A DNA stretch of 64,000 bases. Origin: Trueperella bonasi. Its GTDB lineage: Bacteria; Actinomycetota; Actinomycetes; Actinomycetales; Actinomycetaceae. This document shows, piece by piece, positions 57,251-64,000 of this stretch. Each line of letters opens with the position of its first letter. The first letter of the stretch is position 1. The notes beneath the pieces are model-generated. The model did no database searches. It was not told the origin of the DNA and saw only the letters and a list, made by a program, of their open reading frames with translations. A program made the position numbers and the translations under genes. The DNA lies in the NCBI RefSeq assembly GCF_030811535.1, contig NZ_JAUSQX010000001.1, positions 310,001-374,000 on the forward strand, read 5' to 3'.

Positions 57251-58270
57251 GTGAATATCACTCCTTTCAAGCTTGCCGCGCTGGCAGTCGCCGCCGTTGA
57301 CGGCCTAGAGGCCGCCGGCGTTCGTGGCCCGTACACGCGCACTGCCGACTTCCAATTCGGTGGCGTTGTGGATGCCGAAGGGCGGCGGTGGATCGTCAAA
57401 TATCCGCTTCACACCATCGCGGCAACGATGATCGAAGCCGAAGCAGCCATCGCACCCGCGCTCTTAGATGCGCTTCGTGATGGCCACCTGCCCTTCGACG
57501 TCGTTCGCCCGGCTGGCTTTACGCAGGTAAACGAAGGGCGCGCGGTCGTCTATACCGCTCCCCTCGGCAGGGAACATGACTTCGAAACACTCACCGAAGC
57601 TCACGCCCACGAACTCGGGCGCACACTCGCTGCCATCCACAAACTGCCCTCTGACATTATCGAAAAATCGGGCCTTCCGGTTTACGATGCGGAAACTACG
57701 CGGCGGCGCTTGCTCGCAGATTTGCATGATGCTGACGCTACCTCTGCCCTGCCCGGCGTTTTGCGCCGCCGCTGGGAGAACGCACTCGAAGTGCCAGAAC
57801 TGTGGGACTTTGAACCGCGAGTTGTGCATGGCGATATCGAACCAGATCAGTTCATGTGGTCGGACGGCTCCATCTCGTGCGTTCTCGGTTTCGGTTCTGC
57901 CCACGTGGGCGATCCGGCGCTTGACTTTGCAAATCTGGTGACAGCCCTCGACGAACAATTGTTTGACGCCCTTCTCGAGTCATATTCAAATGCGCTCGGT
58001 GAGGAACTGTCCGAGAATTTCTTTAACCGCATCGTGCTCATGTCTGAGCTTGCACTGGCACGCTGGATGCTGTTTGGAGCTCGACGTGGCGATCCAGATA
58101 TCGTTGACGACGCACGGGCGATGATGGACGATCTTGCTGCCGAAGTGGACGCCGATCCCGATCTGGCCCCCGGGCCCACCTGGTCGGTGAGCCAAGCGCA
58201 ACCCGCCTATGCCGAATCTGCCGACGAGGCCGGCTTCACCGCAGCCAGCTCTACCCCCTCTGCCAACTGA
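57251..58270 (+). CDS. Aminoglycoside phosphotransferase-fold protein with altered catalytic motif
   Basis: 339 residues of the APH/choline-kinase fold found upstream of UvrD/AdnAB genes in actinobacteria. ATP-binding Lys is in RRWIVKYPLHT, the hinge and middle in GRTLAAIHKLPSD, the catalytic loop in RVVHGDIEPDQFMW, and the metal loop in VLGFGSAHVGDPALDFANLV. In typical kinases the loop is HGDxxxxN; here Gln replaces Asn, and the usual I-D-W/F before GDP is LGF. Activity may be altered. A drug-resistance role is not supported. The 3' end overlaps the convergent helicase by 64 nt. Confidence 0.75.
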   Translation: MNITPFKLAALAVAAVDGLEAAGVRGPYTRTADFQFGGVVDAEGRRWIVKYPLHTIAATMIEAEAAIAPALLDALRDGHLPFDVVRPAGFTQVNEGRAVVYTAPLGREHDFETLTEAHAHELGRTLAAIHKLPSDIIEKSGLPVYDAETTRRRLLADLHDADATSALPGVLRRRWENALEVPELWDFEPRVVHGDIEPDQFMWSDGSISCVLGFGSAHVGDPALDFANLVTALDEQLFDALLESYSNALGEELSENFFNRIVLMSELALARWMLFGARRGDPDIVDDARAMMDDLAAEVDADPDLAPGPTWSVSQAQPAYAESADEAGFTAASSTPSAN

Positions 58271-61200
58271 TCTTCAATATGTTCGGCAATCTCCTTAGCG
58301 TTGAAGATCGGCGCATGCAAAGCACGCTGGTCTTCCTTCGGCTCACCGAGGTAGTAGAAAACGGCACCGATATCCCCGAGCGGTATTCCTTGAGCTACCG
58401 ACCACGCTAGTCGGTAGAGCGCCAACTGGTATTGGCGAGATTCCACCTGTTCCGGGCCTGGTCTAGGCCCGGTTTTCCAGTCGACGATCGTGACGGGCGG
58501 GTGGCCTTCAAGGCCAGACGTGTCGAGTACAGCATCGATGACGCAGCGGATCGGCCTGCCACCCAATTCGATATCGACAGCTTCCTCGATGGCGATCTTC
58601 GGGCAGGCCGCATACGGCGAACGATGAAAGCGACTCAAAAGCCGCTCGCGCACCGCATCGGTCATTTCCGTAGCACTATCGATCGGCATCTCGTCTGGAT
58701 CCGCAACCGAATCAACATCTAAGGTCAGTGGTGCGTCGTAGTGGTGGGCAATCTGTTCGTGTACGAACGTTCCCGTACGAGCTGCGCGCGATGGTCGATG
58801 CGGTAGCGGGCGCCGCTGATCGCGTACAAAGCTTTCCGGATCGGAGGAGAGTTTGACGACGTCGGAAGCTGTCAAGTATTCGCGCGTGATCGGATCGGCA
58901 GTTGTGCTCGATTGCGTCTCTTGAATGAGTACGTGAGCCTCTTGCTCCCATTTGGTCATAAAATGATCGAGCTCCTCACGCGATAGTCTGACCGGTGGCA
59001 GATCGGCCCGATCAAGCCTTCGATCGATGTCGACTGGCCAGCGTTTGGTATCTGGAGCGAAAATCTCATCCCACACGTCAGTTCCCGACTCCTGGGATTC
59101 ATCTGCGATGCGCTCCAGGTCGGCGCCACAGAGCACCCGATCATTGGCCGGATCCGCGGTCAATACCGATTCCATATCCGCAATGAATGTATTGTGCGGC
59201 ATGCAAGCCTCCGGTACAGGGCCTGCAATTTCTTCTCTGGCAACAAGCTTCTCGAGTTCTTTTAGTTTGGTTCCCGCTTGCGCCTCGAACTGAAGGTCAT
59301 ACGAACACAGGAGGAGAATATCGCGTGGTCGGGTAACCGCCACGTATGCAAGGCGGCGCTGTTCGGCTCGATAGTGCGCCGCAAGCGGGCCCGTCAGATG
59401 CTCGTGAAAGTCTTCTAAAATCGGGGCTTTATCATGCGGGGTGATCACTTCGGGGCAACGCTTTGCAAAACTGAATTCAGGTAGGTGCTCCCTATCTGCT
59501 CGCAGTGGGAACGGTAAGGCGCTCCCATCGAGTTGCCAAGCTTTATCTCGCGAAAAATCATCGAAACCGCGATATCGCATTTCCGGAATGGCCACCACGT
59601 CCCATTCCAGTCCCTTTGCACCGTGCACGGTCATAATCTGTACCACGCCGGATTCGGGAACCACGTCCTCGGTCTCTAAAAGCTGCGCGTCACCGCTGAC
59701 GTCGCCCTCGCCAGTATTCTCGTGCTCCTCAACCGCGTCCACCCATTCGGTAAAACCCTTCAGGTTCGCCCGTGGATTATCTCGCACGTACTGGGCTGCC
59801 ATCCGCACAAATGAGCTCAAGGCGCCTTCGACCCGGGCTCCTCCATCGCGCCGGGATCGTGCATAAAACGGCAGGTCTAAGGCGTCTATCGCGAAGGTGA
59901 TCAAGTCTGGAACCGGCAAGTGGAGCCGCTTGCGTAAGCTTTTCAACAAAGATCGGATATGGAACAGGCGCGCGTGACCCGTGGCGCTCAAATTGGGAAC
60001 GCCATTGCCCTCGTCCGGGTGCGGTAGAGCATCGATCGCTTCAACCAAGCTCGCTCGAACCTCGATTGACTCGCCGCCCGTCTTCCCCCCGCTCACTGCC
60101 GAGCCGCCCATTTGCGCAGCATATTCCTTTGTGGTTGCTCTCGAGAGCGTCTTTGTGAACGCGGCCAATGCCTGCAAATCGCGTACACCGATCGCGAAGT
60201 GGGTGAAAATCGGAACGAGCAGATCGTGGCGTTCGGGAACCGCGATCAGGCCCAAGAAGGCCCGAAGCAGTCGCACCTCTGGCTTCTCAATCAGCGCTTC
60301 ACCACCGACAATTTCAAAGGGGACGTCATATTTTTCAAGGGCTTTCACCGCGTTGTCGATGTACGATCGGGCTCGGCACAGCACGACGGCGGTCGGGAAG
60401 GCGCCGGCGTCTGATTCACCTGAACTGACCGCGCCCTCGCGCTTACGGCGGGCCTCATCAAATATTTGCGCAAACTGCCCGGCCATTGCGTCGTAGGAAT
60501 CTTCCCGCAGACTTCGGTGAATAAAGCGCACCTCCCCTTCACTGGCCCTTTGGCGTGGCACAAGTTTCTTTACCGTCATCGACGGATATGAGAGCTTGCC
60601 AGAAGTCAGCGCATTGGCAGCTTTGAGGATGTTCTCACCGTTTCTGAAAGCGGTGGAAAGGGTTAAATTCCTGGGCACTCGGAATCTATCCATAAAGTCG
60701 GAAAGCGCGGCCGCGGAGGCACCTCGCCAAGAATAAATCGCCTGATTGGGATCGCCGACGGCGCAGACGGACCGCACATTAGAAAAAGCGTGATATAAAA
60801 ACTCTGCCTGCTGGGAGGAGGTGTCCTGATATTCGTCTAGTAAGACCAACTTGTAGTGCCCAATCAGTTCGCTAACTTGCTCTGGAACGGCCTTAAGAAT
60901 TCGATTTGCTCGGTCTACTTGATCAGCAAACTCGATCAGTGAGTGTTCCTTTTTATACGCCAAATAACTATCGACGATCGTGCACAATGCCAGCCTGCGT
61001 TCGATCTTTTGCAAAGCGCTACCCGGGGTACCACTTTGAGCTTTCGACGCCTCAGTGTGCGTTCCGCGCGCCACGCTAACATCGGCGAGTTTGCGCAGTG
61101 CCTCCTGTTCTTCGGACAGCACTTCTCGCAGCTCGGTGGTGGTCACTCCGTTCGAGATCAGTGCGTCAGAAATATGAAGCGCATCGCGAACCACAGTATT

Positions 61201-61776
61201 TGCTGACCACGCCTTTAGCACGTCGAATTCGCGGGTCTGCGAATCTACCGACGCGACGATCTCGCGCATAATTTGCCAACGTTCGGCATCGGTTATCAAG
61301 CGTGCTCGTGGATCTTCGCCGATCAGCATGGAATACGAAGATGCGATATCTGCAGCGAAAGAGTTGTACGTGGCGATCGTCGGCTTTGCCATCTGAGCAT
61401 GTTCCAGGTCAGCCACGGCGTCAGCCTGCTCGTCTTCGCCGAGTTCCCGTGGGTTGCGATTGCCCGCCTGGTCGGCGTGCACCTGGCGATCTTGACCTGG
61501 CATCAGACCCATCCGCTGGGCATGTTCCAGTTGCTCTTCGACGCGCTCTGCCAACTCCCCTGCGGCTTTAGTTGTGAACGTCAAGCCGAGCACCTCATCG
61601 GGGCGAACGTTGCCGTTGACGATGTGCCACACGATTCGCTGAGCCATCGTTGCGGTTTTACCCGATCCCGCGCCGGCGATCACCGCTATCGCGTGATCTT
61701 CACTCACAATCACTTCACGCTGCTCGGGCGTCGGCGTAAATTCGAGCGTTTTTTCAAAGTCTTCGTAGGTGGTCAC
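58207..61776 (-). CDS. UvrD-like helicase with C-terminal nuclease domain (AdnB-like)
   Basis: DNA double-strand-break end-processing subunit. 1189 residues from the GTG at 61776, which overlaps the stop of the upstream subunit as GTGA and has GGAAGG eight bases before it. Walker A AVIAGAGSGKTATMAQR (Lys40), motif II VLLDEYQDTSSQQAEFL, motif III AVGDPNQAIYSWRGA, motifs IV-VI (LSTAFRNGENILKAA, MTVHGAKGLEWDVVAIPEM, LAYVAVTRPRDILLL). The PD-(D/E)XK nuclease motif is VTIVDWKTGPRPGPEQ near the end. Works with the 61773-64000 product as a heterodimeric helicase-nuclease. Confidence 0.93.
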   Translation of the reverse strand: MTTYEDFEKTLEFTPTPEQREVIVSEDHAIAVIAGAGSGKTATMAQRIVWHIVNGNVRPDEVLGLTFTTKAAGELAERVEEQLEHAQRMGLMPGQDRQVHADQAGNRNPRELGEDEQADAVADLEHAQMAKPTIATYNSFAADIASSYSMLIGEDPRARLITDAERWQIMREIVASVDSQTREFDVLKAWSANTVVRDALHISDALISNGVTTTELREVLSEEQEALRKLADVSVARGTHTEASKAQSGTPGSALQKIERRLALCTIVDSYLAYKKEHSLIEFADQVDRANRILKAVPEQVSELIGHYKLVLLDEYQDTSSQQAEFLYHAFSNVRSVCAVGDPNQAIYSWRGASAAALSDFMDRFRVPRNLTLSTAFRNGENILKAANALTSGKLSYPSMTVKKLVPRQRASEGEVRFIHRSLREDSYDAMAGQFAQIFDEARRKREGAVSSGESDAGAFPTAVVLCRARSYIDNAVKALEKYDVPFEIVGGEALIEKPEVRLLRAFLGLIAVPERHDLLVPIFTHFAIGVRDLQALAAFTKTLSRATTKEYAAQMGGSAVSGGKTGGESIEVRASLVEAIDALPHPDEGNGVPNLSATGHARLFHIRSLLKSLRKRLHLPVPDLITFAIDALDLPFYARSRRDGGARVEGALSSFVRMAAQYVRDNPRANLKGFTEWVDAVEEHENTGEGDVSGDAQLLETEDVVPESGVVQIMTVHGAKGLEWDVVAIPEMRYRGFDDFSRDKAWQLDGSALPFPLRADREHLPEFSFAKRCPEVITPHDKAPILEDFHEHLTGPLAAHYRAEQRRLAYVAVTRPRDILLLCSYDLQFEAQAGTKLKELEKLVAREEIAGPVPEACMPHNTFIADMESVLTADPANDRVLCGADLERIADESQESGTDVWDEIFAPDTKRWPVDIDRRLDRADLPPVRLSREELDHFMTKWEQEAHVLIQETQSSTTADPITREYLTASDVVKLSSDPESFVRDQRRPLPHRPSRAARTGTFVHEQIAHHYDAPLTLDVDSVADPDEMPIDSATEMTDAVRERLLSRFHRSPYAACPKIAIEEAVDIELGGRPIRCVIDAVLDTSGLEGHPPVTIVDWKTGPRPGPEQVESRQYQLALYRLAWSVAQGIPLGDIGAVFYYLGEPKEDQRALHAPIFNAKEIAEHIEDQLAEGVELAAVKPASSADSA

Positions 61777-64000
61777 GAGAAAATCCTTCCGCTTCCCATC
61801 GCGGGGCATACGGGAACAAACGAACAGTTTCGGCACATGTCATTGCTTATCGCAGCGAATGATCCCCCGCGTTGCACCTTGCCCGCGTTCCGGATCATCG
61901 TCTCCGTTTGCGCCATGTGCTCGGGGCTCAAGGCTGGTTGGATCCGTTCCGCCGGCATGCCATTCTTCGCCGGATCCTTCGTGGCGGCAGGTTTTCTTAC
62001 ATACACGAGCTTCGCCCCGCCAGCTGCTTCTGCACCTTCGATCGCGCCGCGATTCACCAGCCACTGGTAAACGCGCAGTTGCGGATTGTCTTTCGCCTCC
62101 ACCTTCGTCAAAGGGGATTTTGACGTTTTGAAGTCCACCACCGTGATACCCCGCTCATCGGCTTCCAAGCGATCCAACCGCGCACTCACGGTCACGTTTC
62201 CGTGCTCATCGCTCAACGTTTCACGCCCACTTTGCTCCACACGAACCTGCGCCGTGGTGCTTTCGAGATACTTTCCAAGGCTCATCACCATCACGTCGAT
62301 TTCCTCTCGCATTTTGGTGCCCTCAAAGTCGTATTCGAAATCTAGCTGGGCGATCAATTTATCTGCTCGAACTCGCACAGCATCGGCCGGACCGTTCGGG
62401 AATTCCTCCGCGAGAGTATGGATGAGCATCCCCACGTCTAAAGCTCGAGTGTCTGTCGCGGACTCTGCACCGAGCGAACTGAAAAACGAGCGCAGCGGGC
62501 ACCTCATTACCGACTCTATTCGCGAGGGCGACACGAAGACATCACCGTTCGAACCCTCACAGGTGGTTGGCTCGAAGCTATCCACCCATGTTTGCGGCTG
62601 CGCCGTTGCCACACCTTTGCGCGCGAGCCCATCGAGGATTGCCTGTGCGGCGTGCGACAGGATCTCATCACCACTGGCCATGGCTTGGCGCAACTCGCCG
62701 GTCAAACCCGCGGTGTCCAGAAGGCTTGCCACCGAAGTGGCTTCTTTCGCTTCAGGGAACAGCCAGCTTAAAAATCGCGAGGGTTGCACCCCGTCACCGC
62801 ACGAGGCCGTGACTAGCACAGACTCTCTCGCGCGGGTGATCGATTTGAGTAGCATTCGTAGCTCATCGTCAATCACATCGCGTACCAGCTGCCCGGATAC
62901 CACGTCGCGGCCCGCCATCTCCGAACCGAGCACCACATTGACTAATTTGGGGACCTTGGTTAGCGGGTTGCGCAACCTCGTATTAGGCCACACTCCCTCG
63001 TTCAACCCGAGGATCGCCACGTGGTCCCAGGTTTTCCCGATCGTCGACGACGGCGTCACAAGGGCCACCTCGTCCGCGAGGGCTCCCGTTCGCGCGATGG
63101 AATCTTCGGGCAGATCCTGATCTTCAAGTGCCTCCAAAAGCACGTCAATACCAGCGTCTGCCGGGTCACGATCAGCTTGCCGTTGAGCAATCCGGAACAT
63201 CGAAATCACGGCATCAAGATCGCTATCTGCAGCATCTGCATGGGCGCCGACCCCAAGCGCTTGCTCCCGCCACGCCTCCGCAACCCCGACTCCGGCCCAG
63301 GCTTCCCAGAGAACTTCTTCACCCAGAGCGCCACGTTCGCGCGCCGCCCTAATCCGCGCGATCACTTTGTGGGCCCGATGCAGTTCGGGCACGTTTTTCA
63401 AAAGTTCGCCACCATCGATCACGAGCTTGAGCAGCTCGGATTCCGAACGTGCCCCACCGTCGGCCAGCTCCCAGCCGCGTAGCTCACGCCGCAGGCCACG
63501 CAAATCTAACGGATCAATGGCAAATAACACGCCCGTCAAAACCTGCTCTATCTGCCCCACATCCACTGCCGCCGGCTCGGCGAGCGCGAGTTCGAGAAGG
63601 TCGATCAGCGCGGCTACCGCACGTTGCTCGCGAAGCGGTTCCGAGCGTACCGGCATGGTAATAGGAACGCCGTATCGCAAAAAAGATCGCCGCGTAGCTT
63701 CGTGCATACCGGCTGATCTAGTCACCACCGCCATCTTCGAATATGGCACTGCGTCCAGTAAATGCAGGCGCCGCATGCGGGTTGCAACATAGGCAATTTC
63801 CTCATCCTCGTTCGCAAAAATCCGAGCTGAGGCCGGGTAGCACGCTACGCCGTCAGCTCCCTGAGAATCCATATTCGCGCTGTCCGCTACGAAATCTGCC
63901 GACCTGTGCTTACCCGCACCAGCGGTGTGAATACCCGAGGTTACTCGCTGTGCTATCTGCGCAATCTGCCCGCCAGAGCGATACCGATGGGTTAAGTACA
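61773..64000 (-). CDS. Helicase-nuclease subunit with Fe-S nuclease domain (AdnA-like), 5' end beyond window
   Basis: The frame is open from the right edge to 61773 (741 codons visible). Visible order: a UvrD C-terminal helicase region (YLTHRYRSGGQIAQIAQRV, YSKMAVVTRSAGMHEATRRSF, GKTWDHVAILGLNEGVWPN, ITRARESVLVTASCGD). A RecB-type nuclease domain follows with GITVVDFKTSKSPLTKVEAKDN. A 4Fe-4S site is formed by a Cys in VMRCPLRSFF and the C-terminal cluster CRNCSFVPVC. Lacks its helicase motif I, which lies to the right of the window. Partner of the AdnB-like gene immediately downstream. Confidence 0.92.
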   Translation of the reverse strand, partial: YLTHRYRSGGQIAQIAQRVTSGIHTAGAGKHRSADFVADSANMDSQGADGVACYPASARIFANEDEEIAYVATRMRRLHLLDAVPYSKMAVVTRSAGMHEATRRSFLRYGVPITMPVRSEPLREQRAVAALIDLLELALAEPAAVDVGQIEQVLTGVLFAIDPLDLRGLRRELRGWELADGGARSESELLKLVIDGGELLKNVPELHRAHKVIARIRAARERGALGEEVLWEAWAGVGVAEAWREQALGVGAHADAADSDLDAVISMFRIAQRQADRDPADAGIDVLLEALEDQDLPEDSIARTGALADEVALVTPSSTIGKTWDHVAILGLNEGVWPNTRLRNPLTKVPKLVNVVLGSEMAGRDVVSGQLVRDVIDDELRMLLKSITRARESVLVTASCGDGVQPSRFLSWLFPEAKEATSVASLLDTAGLTGELRQAMASGDEILSHAAQAILDGLARKGVATAQPQTWVDSFEPTTCEGSNGDVFVSPSRIESVMRCPLRSFFSSLGAESATDTRALDVGMLIHTLAEEFPNGPADAVRVRADKLIAQLDFEYDFEGTKMREEIDVMVMSLGKYLESTTAQVRVEQSGRETLSDEHGNVTVSARLDRLEADERGITVVDFKTSKSPLTKVEAKDNPQLRVYQWLVNRGAIEGAEAAGGAKLVYVRKPAATKDPAKNGMPAERIQPALSPEHMAQTETMIRNAGKVQRGGSFAAISNDMCRNCSFVPVCPAMGSGRIFS

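Noticed and set aside
57251-58270. Aminoglycoside or macrolide resistance gene
   Set aside because: Only the general fold matches; key loop residues differ and the position beside recombination genes is typical of a chromosomal housekeeping gene.

Overview
The window is 64 kb of a moderately GC-rich, gene-dense actinobacterial chromosome. Gene content and order point to the family Actinomycetaceae (an Arcanobacterium/Trueperella-like animal-associated organism). The evidence is the order pncB / clpS-DUF2017-murI-cyclic-nucleotide phosphodiesterase-rph-rdgB, the run prfB-ftsE-ftsX-M23 peptidase-smpB, an AdnAB-type helicase-nuclease pair, a minimal Tad locus, and a sortase-assembled pilus with LPXTG proteins. 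The genus is inferred, not proven. No plasmid or phage replication genes and no intact transposase were recognised.

Layout. 1-3.2 kb: metal-acquisition and stress genes (ZnuA-like lipoprotein cut by the left edge, ZinT-like lipoprotein, an unknown protein, a DUF1540 protein). Three DtxR/IdeR-like operators and a tRNA-Leu lie among them. 3.2-20 kb: housekeeping genes for peroxide defence, nucleotide sanitation, RNA processing, cell-wall D-glutamate, NAD synthesis (pncB, nadE), HU, lipoate salvage and acyl-CoA oxidation. 20.3-22.0 kb: a decayed stretch (RpiR-type regulator, histidine phosphatase). 22.0-23.0 kb: a DUF2975/HTH regulator pair whose regulator ends in a YefM antitoxin tail, followed by a broken YoeB. 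23-28.6 kb: a CAAX protease, a double-hotdog thioesterase, a nitrilase-DUF2848-transporter operon and gene remnants. 28.7-37.9 kb: an island bounded by two almost identical complete tmRNA (ssrA) genes. It holds a four-gene sortase pilus operon (major pilin, class C sortase, basal pilin, tip protein) and a wrecked LPXTG surface-protein gene. 37.9-39.5 kb: two toxin-antitoxin modules, one between 55-bp direct repeats. 39.6-44 kb: glycine cleavage gcvP-gcvT-gcvH. 44-51.5 kb: LD-carboxypeptidase-like S66 peptidase, HAD hydrolase, smpB, M23 peptidase, ftsX, ftsE, prfB. 51.5-55.8 kb: Tad/Flp pilus genes. 55.9-64 kb: a small gene with an internal stop, an FAH-family hydrolase, a kinase-like protein and the AdnAB-like pair, the last open at the right edge.

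The most striking signal is the promoter of the pilus operon. A run of 13 G residues (on the coding strand) fills most of the spacer between good -35 and -10 hexamers. The spacer is 20 bp here, and loss of three G would make it 17 bp. This is the architecture of a phase-variable promoter. With the duplicated tmRNA genes around it, the pilus could vary both by slippage and by loss of the whole island. Functional links inside the window include LplA salvage of lipoate for GcvH, SmpB with tmRNA, PncB with NadE, and FtsEX with the M23 hydrolase.
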